Below the pieces are notes generated by a model that made no database searches, had not been told where the DNA came from, and saw only the letters and a program-made list of their open reading frames with translations. Position numbers and translations under genes: made by a program. A stretch of DNA of 64,000 nt from Parerythrobacter_A sp963761775 (lineage in GTDB: Bacteria > Pseudomonadota > Alphaproteobacteria > Sphingomonadales > Sphingomonadaceae), in assembly GCA_963761775.1 (NCBI GenBank), contig CAVXIF010000002.1, positions 124,001-188,000 on the forward strand, in the 5' to 3' direction. Below are positions 1-10,245 of this stretch, piece by piece; within the stretch, counting starts at the first letter, position 1; every line of letters starts with the position of its first letter.

Positions 1-115
1 CCCGATCTATCGTCAAAGCGCGGCATACGGCCATTTCGGCCGCACCTCCGATGGAACAAGCTTCCCGTGGGAACAGACCGATCTGGTGGACACCTTGAAA
101 GCCGCTGTGGCCTAG
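1..115 (+). CDS. metK: S-adenosylmethionine synthetase, C-terminal end
   Basis: This is the last 37 codons of a gene that begins before the window; the stop is TAG at 113-115. The peptide contains the AAYGHFGR motif that closes methionine adenosyltransferases, followed by a short FPWEQTDL tail typical of alphaproteobacterial MetK. The enzyme makes S-adenosylmethionine from methionine and ATP, which would feed the methyltransferases and radical SAM protein further along. A strong terminator follows within 12 bases, so it ends its transcription unit. The identification rests on a short tail and is made from family knowledge. Confidence 0.82.
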   Translation, partial: PIYRQSAAYGHFGRTSDGTSFPWEQTDLVDTLKAAVA

Positions 116-126
116 TAACGCGAAGA

Positions 127-160
127 CCGGGACGGGTATTGCACCCGTCCCGGCGCTTTT
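127..160 (+). terminator. Rho-independent terminator after metK
   Basis: A perfect 11-bp stem (CCGGGACGGGT at 127-137 with ACCCGTCCCGG at 143-153) with a 5-base loop is followed by CGCTTTT. It lies 12 bases after the metK stop. No gene on the minus strand obviously uses it; the minus-strand gene at 190-588 ends just beyond it, but there is no T-run in that direction. Confidence 0.85.
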
Positions 161-189
161 GCGAGCGGTGAACCCAGCCAACCAGTCGA

Positions 190-588
190 TTATCCAACTG
201 GCTCGACTGGCCGCGCTTGTGCCGCCCACTTTTCCTCGCGGAACCATGCGCCGACCTTGCGGCCGAATTTCGCGATGGCGTTCATATTGAAGAAGTGCAT
301 GGCACCCAGCACAAGCACGTTCAGTCCGACCTTCCCCGACAGCAGACGGATACCTTCGGGCAGGGTCACCGGCTCACGCCCGAATTGCAGCGCCAGCAGA
401 ATGAACCCGAGGTTCATTAAATAGAACCCGACCACCAGCAGGTGATTGGTCGAGCGCGCCAGCACCTGATCGTGACCGAAGCAATCGATCAGGAACACTT
501 CGCCGTTTTTGGACAAGGTACGGGCAACCCAGATTGTCAGCCCGACGCTGATTACGAGGTAGGCGACGTAATAGAGTGAGAGGTACAT
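190..588 (-). CDS. small integral membrane protein, target of adjacent GbsR-type regulator
   Basis: A protein of about 132 residues with three clear hydrophobic segments (roughly residues 4-22, 50-70 and 85-103) and a charged C-terminal tail. I do not recognise a named family. Two in-frame ATGs lie at 592-594 and 586-588. The AGGAG ribosome site at 595-599 touches the first ATG but is 6 bases from the second, so the second start is preferred. The gene lies directly downstream of, and co-oriented with, a GbsR/MarR regulator, and an 18-bp site resembling that regulator's own operator lies just upstream. The inference is that the regulator controls it. Confidence 0.72.
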   Translation of the reverse strand: MYLSLYYVAYLVISVGLTIWVARTLSKNGEVFLIDCFGHDQVLARSTNHLLVVGFYLMNLGFILLALQFGREPVTLPEGIRLLSGKVGLNVLVLGAMHFFNMNAIAKFGRKVGAWFREEKWAAQARPVEPVG

Positions 589-603
589 CTCCATCTCCTG
601 TTG

Positions 604-621
604 TTTCTGTAAAAAAGGAAA
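604..621. promoter_or_regulatory. operator-like site upstream of the small membrane protein gene
   Basis: The sequence TTTCTGTAAAAAAGGAAA shares its first ten bases (TTTCTGTAAA) and outer TTTCTGT/GAAA pattern with the palindrome at 1247-1264 in front of the regulator gene. It sits 16 bases before the chosen start of the membrane protein gene. The repetition in front of both genes of a regulator/target pair supports an operator, but binding is inferred. Confidence 0.5.
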
Positions 622-663
622 TCAGTGGTTGTGCGTAGGGTGTCCTAGACTGTGTATCGCCTC

Positions 664-1236
664 CTATAGCTGGCGGATTTTTGGAATGACCGCAGGCTTT
701 TCGCCACGGCCCGGAATAAAACGCGCCACGCGGCTGCCCAGCTTCATTAGCGTAACCAGCGTGGATTTCGGCAGTTTGCGAACGTCGTCGTACCAGCCCG
801 CCAGCGTGCCCATGAACTCGTGCATCCGCCCGATCCGCTCGCGCACCTGGCGCGGCACATCGTCGCGCCCGTCCAGCTGTTCGTTAAGCTGCGCGAGCAT
901 CGCGATAGTCGGGTCGATCTCGCGCTTCTTGCGCTCGTTCACGATCCGCATCAGCATGTCCCACAAGTCGGCCTCGGCAGTGAAATGGTCGCGCCGGTCG
1001 CCTTCGATATGTGTGCGGCGCACGATGCCGTAGCCCTGCAGTTCCTTGACCGCATTCGACACGTTCGACCGCGCCAGTCCCAGAATATCGCAAATTTCCT
1101 CCGCATTCAGCGGACGTTCGCCCAGATAGAGAAGGGCATGGATCTGCGCGACCGAGCGGTTGACGCCCCATTGCGTGCCCATCTCTCCCCAGTGCAGGAT
1201 GAAGGCGCGGGCTTCGGGAATGTCGTAAACACTCAC
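664..1236 (-). CDS. GbsR/MarR family winged-helix transcriptional regulator
   Basis: A 190-residue regulator with a winged helix-turn-helix near residues 25-85 (segment AEEICDILGLARSNVSNAVKEL is the recognition helix region, here summarised by its ILGLARSNVS core). This matches GbsR-like members of the MarR superfamily, which repress transporter or envelope genes in response to small molecules. The C-terminal 100 residues are helical and probably dimerise. The start is GTG at 1234-1236, with AGGA 8 bases upstream. A palindrome just upstream suggests autoregulation, and the next gene downstream has a similar site. The ligand cannot be told from sequence. Confidence 0.85.
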   Translation of the reverse strand: MSVYDIPEARAFILHWGEMGTQWGVNRSVAQIHALLYLGERPLNAEEICDILGLARSNVSNAVKELQGYGIVRRTHIEGDRRDHFTAEADLWDMLMRIVNERKKREIDPTIAMLAQLNEQLDGRDDVPRQVRERIGRMHEFMGTLAGWYDDVRKLPKSTLVTLMKLGSRVARFIPGRGEKPAVIPKIRQL

Positions 1237-1246
1237 TCGTCGATCC

Positions 1247-1264
1247 TTTCTGTAAAGACAGAAA
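1247..1264. promoter_or_regulatory. palindromic operator upstream of GbsR-family gene
   Basis: TTTCTGTAAAGACAGAAA is a palindrome with 7-base arms (TTTCTGT/ACAGAAA) and a 4-base centre, ending 11 bases before the GTG start of the regulator. MarR-superfamily proteins bind such palindromes close to their own start. A related site lies before the next gene (604-621). Confidence 0.6.
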
Positions 1265-1334
1265 TAACGGAACGGACGGTCAAGTCAAGCAGTGATTCGA
1301 GATTATGAGGAACCAGCGTACGTCACGCGAAAAA

Positions 1335-2003
1335 TTATAGCGCAACCTCGTACTTCGCTGTCGTTTTCGCCGCGACTTCCTCCGCAGTCACGCCTGGCGC
1401 CAGCTCGACCAGCCGAAACGCGCTGTCGTGGTCGGGGCGGCGGAACACGGCGAGATCGGTCACGATCATGTCGACCACATTTGTGCCGGTCAGCGGCAGG
1501 GTGCATTCGGGCAGGAATTTCGGGCTGCCGTCCTTGGCGCAGTGGTCCATCACCACGATGATTTGCTTCACGCCGGCGACCAGATCCATCGCGCCGCCCA
1601 TGCCCTTGATCATTTTGCCCGGGATCATCCAGTTGGCGATGTCGCCGTTCTGCGCCACTTCCATCGCGCCCAGCACGGTCAGGTCGATATGCCCGCCCCG
1701 AATCATGGCAAAGCTGGCGGCACTGTCGAAATAGGCGCTGTGCGGCAGTTCGCTGATGGTCTGCTTGCCTGCGTTGATGAGGTCCGCGTCCTCCTCGCCC
1801 GCGTAGGGGAAGGGGCCGATGCCGAGCATGCCGTTCTCGCTTTGCAGCGTCACCTGCATGCCATCGGGAATATGGTTCGCCACCAGCGTCGGGATGCCGA
1901 TGCCCAGGTTGACGTAATAGCCGTCGCGCAACTCCTGCGCCGCACGCGCCGCCATCTGGTCGCGGGTCCAGCCCGTTTTGTTTTCGCTGTCATAAGTCTG
2001 CAT
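1335..2003 (-). CDS. scoB: 3-oxoacid CoA-transferase subunit B
   Basis: A 222-residue protein starting MQTYDSENK, with the beta-subunit signature around ENGMLGIGPFP and the catalytic-glutamate region (SENG) of class I CoA transferases. With subunit A it moves CoA between succinyl-CoA and acetoacetate or a similar 3-oxoacid, in ketone-body or aromatic/branched-chain catabolism. The frame is open far upstream, but only the part from the ATG at 2001-2003 aligns to the family. The usual short scoA-scoB overlap is lost here because a 236-bp foreign-looking segment separates them, so translational coupling to scoA is probably disturbed. Confidence 0.9.
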   Translation of the reverse strand: MQTYDSENKTGWTRDQMAARAAQELRDGYYVNLGIGIPTLVANHIPDGMQVTLQSENGMLGIGPFPYAGEEDADLINAGKQTISELPHSAYFDSAASFAMIRGGHIDLTVLGAMEVAQNGDIANWMIPGKMIKGMGGAMDLVAGVKQIIVVMDHCAKDGSPKFLPECTLPLTGTNVVDMIVTDLAVFRRPDHDSAFRLVELAPGVTAEEVAAKTTAKYEVAL

Positions 2004-2944
2004 CTCGCAATTCGAACCGACTTTTCCACACGGTTCAGCCGGTCGTCCATCGGCATGCACGCGAAGACTTCGATGCTGACTACAGCCGTTCTCAGGATGC
2101 CCCAACATCGACTCCCGGTTATCGACCGGACCGCGTTGTCCTTCGATGCGGTGACGCATGCACCTTTGACTCGTGCCGATCCGCCGGCGAGGTACGTTCG
2201 CAGGATCACCTTCTGATAGTGAGACCAAGGCTCGGTACATGCCGCATCCCTTTCGCGCACGGTGCGGAACTCGATCTTCTTGTCGTAGGGCGCGCCCACG
2301 ATCATGCGCTGCACATAGACGCCGGGCAGGTGGATGCAGTCGGGGTCGAGCGCACCGGCGGGCACGATTTCCTCCACTTCCACCACGCATACTTTGCCGC
2401 AGGTGGCGGCGGGCAGGTTGAAATTGCGCGCGGTCTTGCGGAACACCAGGTTGCCCGTTTCGTCCGCCTTCCACGCCTTGACGATGGCAAGGTCCGCAAA
2501 AAGGCCGTGTTCCATCAGGTGGTCTTCACCGTTAAAACTGCGCACTTCCTTGCCCTCTGCAACCTGCGTGCCAACGCCGGTCTTGGTGTAGAACGCGGGG
2601 ATGCCCGCACCGCCCGCACGCATACGTTCGGCCAGCGTGCCTTGCGGACAGAACTCCACGTCCAGCTCGCCTGCCAGAAATTGCCGCTCGAACTCCTTGT
2701 TCTCGCCGACATAGCTGGAAATCATTTTCTTCACCTGCCGGCTGCGCAGCAGCTTGCCGATGCCTTCATTGTCGATCCCGGCATTGTTGCTGGCAAAGGT
2801 CAGTCCGGTGACGCCGCTGGCCTCGATTGCGTCGAGTAGCCGTTCGGGCAGGCCGCTCAGGCCGAACCCGCCGCTGGCGATGAGCATGTTGTCGGTGAGC
2901 ACGCCCGACAGGGCGGCGGCGGCATCGGGATAGAGTTTCTTCAT
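1850..2944 (-). CDS. scoA: 3-oxoacid CoA-transferase subunit A with aberrant C-terminal extension
   Basis: Residues 1-235 are a complete, ordinary subunit A: a glycine-rich N-terminal region (IASGGFGLSG) and the family ending EFRTVRERDAA. Normal members stop there. Here the next codons (from 2239 downwards) read into a segment unlike the rest of the gene, and the frame stays open for about 129 more residues, ending inside scoB in another frame. The tail has no family resemblance and is not expected to be a domain. The start is the ATG at 2942-2944. The domain is probably intact, but its stop and the coupling to scoB have been removed by the inserted segment. Confidence 0.82.
   Translation of the reverse strand: MKKLYPDAAAALSGVLTDNMLIASGGFGLSGLPERLLDAIEASGVTGLTFASNNAGIDNEGIGKLLRSRQVKKMISSYVGENKEFERQFLAGELDVEFCPQGTLAERMRAGGAGIPAFYTKTGVGTQVAEGKEVRSFNGEDHLMEHGLFADLAIVKAWKADETGNLVFRKTARNFNLPAATCGKVCVVEVEEIVPAGALDPDCIHLPGVYVQRMIVGAPYDKKIEFRTVRERDAACTEPWSHYQKVILRTYLAGGSARVKGACVTASKDNAVRSITGSRCWGILRTAVVSIEVFACMPMDDRLNRVEKSVRIARCRLMTAKTKRAGPATRWRRVRRRSCATAITSTWASASRRWWRTIFPMACR
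2004..2239 (-). other. 236-bp foreign-looking segment at the scoA/scoB junction
   Basis: The segment begins exactly where scoA should stop (after codon 235) and ends at the base before the scoB ATG. In most relatives these genes overlap or nearly touch. Both frames read through it, giving low-complexity translations without similarity to CoA transferases. It contains a hairpin (GAACCG, then CGGTTC) next to scoB. No terminal inverted repeats, target duplication or recognisable gene was found. Its origin is unknown. Confidence 0.6.
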
Positions 2945-3175
2945 CGCTGGCCTGCCTAATATGACCCAGGCCGCTTGTCACGATTCGCTAGAGCTGCTGG
3001 AAAATCAGGCAGTACGACAACATTGTTGCAATGCGTCATTTTGGTGACTGCTGAAAAAATTAGCATATCAACGGGACCCGCAAAGTTACGCTTAAATACC
3101 AAAGGTTTGCAGAAGTTGCAAAAATCGCAATCTGGCCAATTCCTTTCGCACTTGCACAAAAACACTTCCGCACAC

Positions 3176-3249
3176 ATATATGCAGTGCCTTTTAGGCATC
3201 CTCTCCCAAACTTTAATGGCCCCGGCGATCCGTTCGCCGGGGCCTTTTT
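3176..3249 (+). ncRNA. candidate short RNA or attenuated leader before the CDC48-type ATPase gene
   Basis: A promoter-like TTGCAC (3152-3157), 18-base spacer and ATATAT (3176-3181) would start a transcript near 3188. That transcript meets a perfect 11-bp GC hairpin and five Ts by 3249. The predicted RNA of about 60 bases has a small first hairpin (GCCTTTTAGGC) and a single-stranded CCTCTCCC stretch. Nothing on the plus strand upstream needs this terminator. It could be a small trans-acting RNA with an anti-Shine-Dalgarno-like loop, or an attenuator for the gene at 3348. No Rfam family was recognised. Confidence 0.4.
3218..3249 (+). terminator. strong Rho-independent terminator in the leader of the CDC48-type gene
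   Basis: GGCCCCGGCGA (3218-3228) pairs perfectly with TCGCCGGGGCC (3234-3244) around a TCCGT loop, followed by TTTTT at 3245-3249. It lies about 100 bases before the next plus-strand start and has no gene directly upstream. Confidence 0.85.
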
Positions 3250-3347
3250 CTTGGTGCGCTGCGATGGCAGGCACCAAGGTATCGTTTGCATCATAGGACG
3301 GGCCGCTTACCTGTTCATCCGAACACACGTTTGGAGCAGAGACTGGC

Positions 3348-5675
<2,328 letters not shown>

Positions 5676-5690
5676 CGCAGTGCGAAGGCG

Positions 5691-6770
5691 CTAACCCTCC
5701 GATACGCGAGCGTTGGCGCCTTCCACTTCGAGCCGGTGGCGGATCAGCGCCTCGGGCATTTCGGCCTGAAGCCAGGTAACCATATGCTCGCGCACCGCGC
5801 AGCGCAGGTTCCACAGGTCGCCGATGGTTGCCGCGCTGACCGTCAGACGCAGCTCCATGCTTTCCGGGTGCGCCTCGGTCATCAGCAACGCCAGCGCGCG
5901 CCCGTCGAACAGGTCGTGCGATCTGATGAACCGTTCGAACTCGTTGCGCACCGGGGCGACAGGCGTGGCGGGGTCGAGGTGCAGGAACACCGGCCCGGTC
6001 AGCTTCTCGCTCTTGCGCGACCAGTTCTCGAAGCTTGTTTCCAGCAGGCTGGCGGTGGGCACCACCACCGCGCGTTCATCCCATGTGCGCAGGATCAGGA
6101 AGCTCATGCGGATTTCCTCCACGCGGCCCGTATGTCCATCCACCTTGACCATGTCGCCCAGCCGCAGCGGCTCCGTGATTGCCATCTGCATCCCCGCGAT
6201 CAGCGAGCGCAGCGCCGGTTGTGCGGCGGCACCGATGGCAAGCGCGGCAAGACCGGCGGACGCCAGCAACGTGGTACCGACATCGCGCACGCCCGGAATG
6301 CCGAGCATCATAAAGCCCAATGTGACCACGATGATGATCGCGCCAGCGACGCGGCTGAACAGCGATATACGCGTTTTGCGGCTCCGCGCCTCGACCGGGT
6401 CCATCCGTTCGTCTGTGCGCTGGTCCAGTGCAGCGGCGAAAGCGCGGACCACGCCAAGCGCCAGCCAGCCGAGGATGGCCGGAATGGCGAACGGGCTGAT
6501 CGCCGCCCAGACCGCCGCGATATTCGCATCGTAATTGTCGGCGAGGCTGATTGCGATCTCGATCAACAGCCACAGCACGGGTGATCGCAAATGCGCCAGC
6601 GCCACTTCGTCCACCCGGCTATGCGACCGATGTGCCAAGCTGTTGAGCACGCCGAACAGCACCCGGTGCACCGTCAACGCGACGAACACAACTATGCCGA
6701 GGATGATCGATGCGCGCGCTACTTCGTCCCACGCGATATTGATGGCCGGCAGGGTCAGGTCTTCGAACAT
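5691..6770 (-). CDS. MscS-family mechanosensitive ion channel
   Basis: A 359-residue membrane protein. Three or four N-terminal transmembrane segments (about residues 15-145) lead to the pore helix and beta domain of MscS (GLAALAIGAAAQPALRSLIA region near 185-205, then GDMVKVDGHTGRVEEI). These channels open under membrane tension and release osmolytes on hypo-osmotic shock; this length puts it with the medium-sized YbdG/YnaI-like members. The ATG at 6768-6770 is chosen; a TTG 36 bases upstream is possible. It is 45 bases downstream of polA on the same strand and convergent with the CDC48-type gene. Confidence 0.88.
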   Translation of the reverse strand: MFEDLTLPAINIAWDEVARASIILGIVVFVALTVHRVLFGVLNSLAHRSHSRVDEVALAHLRSPVLWLLIEIAISLADNYDANIAAVWAAISPFAIPAILGWLALGVVRAFAAALDQRTDERMDPVEARSRKTRISLFSRVAGAIIIVVTLGFMMLGIPGVRDVGTTLLASAGLAALAIGAAAQPALRSLIAGMQMAITEPLRLGDMVKVDGHTGRVEEIRMSFLILRTWDERAVVVPTASLLETSFENWSRKSEKLTGPVFLHLDPATPVAPVRNEFERFIRSHDLFDGRALALLMTEAHPESMELRLTVSAATIGDLWNLRCAVREHMVTWLQAEMPEALIRHRLEVEGANARVSEG

Positions 6771-6815
6771 GGCGCGGGCGTTAGGCGGCAGTGTGCCCGC
6801 TTGCAAGGCGAGCCA

Positions 6816-9624
6816 TCAATGGGCCGCGTCCCAGCTGGCACCCGTGCCGATTTCGATGCCGAGCGGCACATCCAGCGTCACGACAGGCAGGGCCGCCTCC
6901 GCCATTACCCGCTCGATTACCGGCGAAGCGGCGGGCACATCGCCTTCGGGCAGTTCGAACACCAGTTCGTCGTGGACCTGCAACAGCATTCGCACATCGG
7001 CCAGCCCTGCATCGCGTAGTGCGGGTTCCATGCGGACCATCGCGCGCTTGATGATGTCGGCACTGGTGCCCTGGATCGGCGCGTTGACGGCGGCGCGTTC
7101 GCTGCCCTGCCGCTCGCTCTGGTTCCGGGAAGAGATGCGCGGGAACCATGTCTTGCGCCCGAACAGCGTTTCCGAATAGCCCTTGGCGCGCACGCTTTCC
7201 AAGGTCTGCGCAATGTAGCGCTGGATGCCGGGGAAGCGTTCGAAATAGCGGTCGATCATGGCCTGCGCCTCGTCCGGTTCGACTTCCAGCCGCCCCGCCA
7301 GACCCCAGCGCGAGATGCCGTAAAGGATGGCGAAATTGATCGTCTTGGCCTGTGCGCGGGTGTCGCGGGTCACTTCGCCATACATTTCGCGGGCGGTGCG
7401 GGCGTGGATGTCCTCACCCTGCGCGAAAGCATCCTTCAGCGCATCGACATCGGCCATATGCGCCGCCAGCCTAAGCTCGATCTGGCTGTAATCGGCGGCG
7501 AGCAGGACATTGCCGTCTTCGGGCACGAAGGCCTCGCGGATTTGCCGCCCGATGGGGGTGCGGATGGGAATGTTCTGCAGGTTCGGATCGGTGGAACTCA
7601 GCCGCCCGGTCTGCGCGCCGGTCAGCGAATAGCTGGTGTGGACGCGGCCCGTATCGGGATTGATCGCTGCCTGCAGCGCTTCGGTATAGGTGCTGCGCAG
7701 CTTGGACAATTGCCGCCATTCCAGCACTTTGGCCGCGATAGGCGCACCCTCCTTCGTCAGCCGTTCCAGCACGGTCTGGTCCGTGGAATACTGCCCGCTC
7801 TTGCCCTTGCGCCCGCCCGTATATCCCATCGTGTCGAACAGCACGTCGCCCAACTGTTTTGGGCTGCCGATGGCGAATTCGACGCCTGCGATTTCGTGGA
7901 CCTGCGCTTCCAGCTTAGCGGTCTCGGCGGCGAATTCCTCGGACAGTTTCGCCAGCCGGGTGCGGTCCACCTTGATGCCGCGCCGCTCCATCGCCGCGAC
8001 TACGGGGATCAGTGGCCGGTCGACCCGCTCGTAAATCCGGGTGCCGCCTTCCACGGCAAGGCGCGGGCGCAGGAAGCGGTGCAGACGCCACGTTACTTCG
8101 GCATCCTCGGCGGCATATTGAGTGGCCTTGTCGAGCGGCACTTCGGCAAAGGAAATCGCCTTCTTGCCAGTGCCGCAGACCTCCTTGAACGCCATCGGCG
8201 TGTGGCCGAGATGGCGCTGGCTCAGCTCGTCCATGCCGTGCCCGCCGCCGATCCCGTCCAGCGAACGGCCTGCATCCAATGCGAAGCTGACCACCATCGT
8301 ATCGTCGATGGGCGCGACCGGCACATCGTAGCGGGCCAGCACGTTGAGATCGTATTTGCCGTTCTGGAACACCTTGAGCACCGCCTCGTCCGCCAACAGC
8401 GGGCGCAGGGCGGCGAGGGCTTCGTCGCGGTCGATCTGGTCGGGCCGGTCGTCGAACATGTCGCCGCCGCCGTGGCCCAGCGGAATGTAGCACGCCTCGC
8501 CCGGACCGGTGGCCAGGCTGATGCCGACCAGTTCCGCGCGCATCGCATCCAGTGCGCTGGTCTCGGTATCGACCGCCACAAGGCGCGCCGCCGCAGCGCG
8601 GGCAATCCACTCGTCCAGCGCCTCGCGGGTTTGCACGCAGGCATAGGCGGTGCGGTCGATGGCGGGCCAGTCGGGCAAGGTGGGGGCGGGTTCGCGCCTT
8701 CTTGCCGGGGTTCAGATCGTTGCGCCGGTCCGGGCTGCCGTCGCCCGCTTCCAGCCGCCGCAGCAGGCTGGAGAAGCCGTGCAGTTCGAGGAAGGCGGCC
8801 AAGGGTTCGCGCGGCACGCCGTCCAGCGCAAAGTCCTCCAGCGGCTGCGGCAGGTCGCAATCTTCCTTCAATGTCACCAGCACGCGGCTCAATTCCGCAT
8901 TTTCGCGCTGTTCGAGCAGGCGCTCCTTCAGCTTGGATTTCTTCATGTCGGCAGCAGCATCGAGCGCGGCGGTCAGACTGCCATTGTCCTGGATCAGCTT
9001 GGTCGCGGTCTTCGGGCCGACTCCGAAAATGCCGGGAATGTTGTCTACCGAATCGCCCATCAGCGCGAGCACATCGCCGACCAGCTCGGGGGCGACGCCG
9101 AACTTTTCCTCGACCTCTTCGACGCCGATACGCGCGCTTTTCATGGTGTCGAGCATATCGATCTTGGCCCCATCGCGTGTCCCGACCAGCTGCATCAGAT
9201 CCTTGTCGCTGCTGACGATGGTGGTGTTCCAGCCCTTGGCCTGCGCGGCGCGGGCATAGCTGGCGATCAGGTCGTCCGCCTCCAGCCCCTCTTCCTCGAT
9301 ACAGGCGAGGCTGAAGGCGCGGGTGGCGTCGCGAATCAGCGGGAATTGCGGCACCAGGTCTTCGGGCGGATCGGGGCGGTTGGCCTTGTATTCGGGGTAT
9401 ATCTCGTTGCGGAACGAATGGCTCGACTTGTCGAGGATGACCGCAAGATGCGTCGGGCCATCGGCGGCGTCGAGATCGTCCGCCAGCTTCCAAAGCATGG
9501 TGGTGTAGCCATAAACCGCGCCGACCGGCGTGCCTTCCGGATTCGTCAGGGGCGGCAGGCGGTGATAGGCGCGGAAGATATAGGCCGAACCGTCGACGAG
9601 GTAGAGGTGTGGCGTTGCTGTCAT
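6816..9624 (-). pseudogene. polA: DNA polymerase I, interrupted by an apparent +1 frameshift
   Basis: Read from 9624, the first 310 codons form the 5'-nuclease domain (LYLVDGSAYIFRAYH, LALMGDSVDNIPG). From a TTG at 8676-8678 to 6816 a second frame holds the proofreading domain (VAVDTETSALD) and the polymerase domain with motifs A (ADYSQIELR), B (KTINFAILYG) and C (QVHDELVFE). The two frames meet at five Gs on the plus strand (8682-8686); removing one joins them with no gap or loss and gives a normal length of about 935 residues. All catalytic residues visible are intact. Either the extra base is a sequencing error or the cell makes separate nuclease and Klenow-like parts. Pol I fills gaps and removes RNA primers. 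Confidence 0.88.
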
Positions 9625-9748
9625 CCGGTCGGGATAGCAGCCGGTCGTGTCGGGGTCAGCCGATATCGGGAGTTGCCGGAAGTTTAGGAAAGTTTAGGCC
9701 CAAACCCGCTATTTTCAGCCAATCATGGCCTAAATGTGGCGAGAAAAA

Positions 9749-9799
9749 GGCAGCAATATGGCAAAAGGGCTTGCGCTGCCACATTGCTGCCATTATCTA
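9749..9799 (+). promoter_or_regulatory. promoter with overlapping 15-bp inverted repeat before the lipoprotein gene
   Basis: TTGCGC (9771-9776) and TATCTA (9794-9799) are spaced by 17 bases and would start transcription about 90 bases before the lipoprotein ATG. An inverted repeat, GGCAGCAATATGGCA (9749-9763) and TGCCACATTGCTGCC (9777-9791), matches at 14 of 15 positions and brackets the -35 box. It could be an operator. The promoter call is by consensus only. Confidence 0.45.
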
Positions 9800-9893
9800 G
9801 GGATGCAGAGGCCAGCCATATGGAAGGTTTCTCGTGAGGGTCCACTCAAAAAGGGGGCACTTGCGACAACACTCGCAACCAAGGAATATTATT

Positions 9894-10145
9894 ATGCGTA
9901 AGATCGCTCTCGTCGCCGCTGCAAGCGCCGCCGCCCTCAGCCTCGCCGCTTGTTCGGAAGGCACGCAGGAAGCTGCTGAAGCCACCACCGAATCGGCTGC
10001 TGCCGATATCGAAACCAATACCGACGCAATGGTCGAAGGCACGGAAAACGTCGTGGACGACGCTGCCGTGGCTACCGAAGAAACCGCTGCCGACGCAGAA
10101 GCTGCCATGCAGAACGAAACCGAAGAAGAAGCGATGGCCGACTAA
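9894..10145 (+). CDS. small acidic lipoprotein
   Basis: An 83-residue protein with a lipoprotein signal peptide (MRKIALVAAA... ending in lipobox LAAC, cysteine near residue 20), then an Ala/Glu/Thr-rich acidic tail. The ATG at 9894-9896 has AAGGA 8 bases upstream and fits the signal peptide; the frame is open further 5' but that part is not plausible. It would be lipid-anchored in the envelope. I do not recognise a functional family. A similar small acidic lipoprotein is at 32096-32338. It has its own promoter and terminator, so it is probably a single-gene unit. Confidence 0.8.
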   Translation: MRKIALVAAASAAALSLAACSEGTQEAAEATTESAAADIETNTDAMVEGTENVVDDAAVATEETAADAEAAMQNETEEEAMAD

Positions 10146-10173
10146 TCGGCTTTACGTTTCAATTCGTCAAAAG

Positions 10174-10202
10174 GGGCGGTGCCGGAAGGTGCCGCCCTTT
10201 TT
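10174..10202 (+). terminator. terminator after the acidic lipoprotein gene
   Basis: GGGCGG (10174-10179) pairs with CCGCCC (10192-10197), with further inner pairs around GGAA, followed by TTTTT. It lies 29 bases after the stop. Confidence 0.8.
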
Positions 10203-10245
10203 CGTTTGCCCTACCGATACAGCGATGCGCCTGACTCAGCCGGTG

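Larger units (their letters stand above)
2945..3347. other. AT-richer intergenic region between divergent scoA and the CDC48-type gene
   Basis: No protein gene was found in this 403-bp gap. It carries a sigma-70-like promoter and a strong terminator on the plus strand (see separate entries), with no open frame between them. The first 200 bases are clearly AT-richer than the neighbouring genes, as expected for divergent promoters. Confidence 0.6.

Noticed and set aside
1850..2003. C-terminal extension of scoA overlapping scoB as a new domain
   Set aside because: It is an out-of-frame reading of scoB and of the foreign segment, with no family features.
8676..8686. Programmed ribosomal frameshift in polA
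   Set aside because: No slippery heptamer or downstream pseudoknot is evident, and seven other genes show similar single-base shifts, so a technical cause is more likely.
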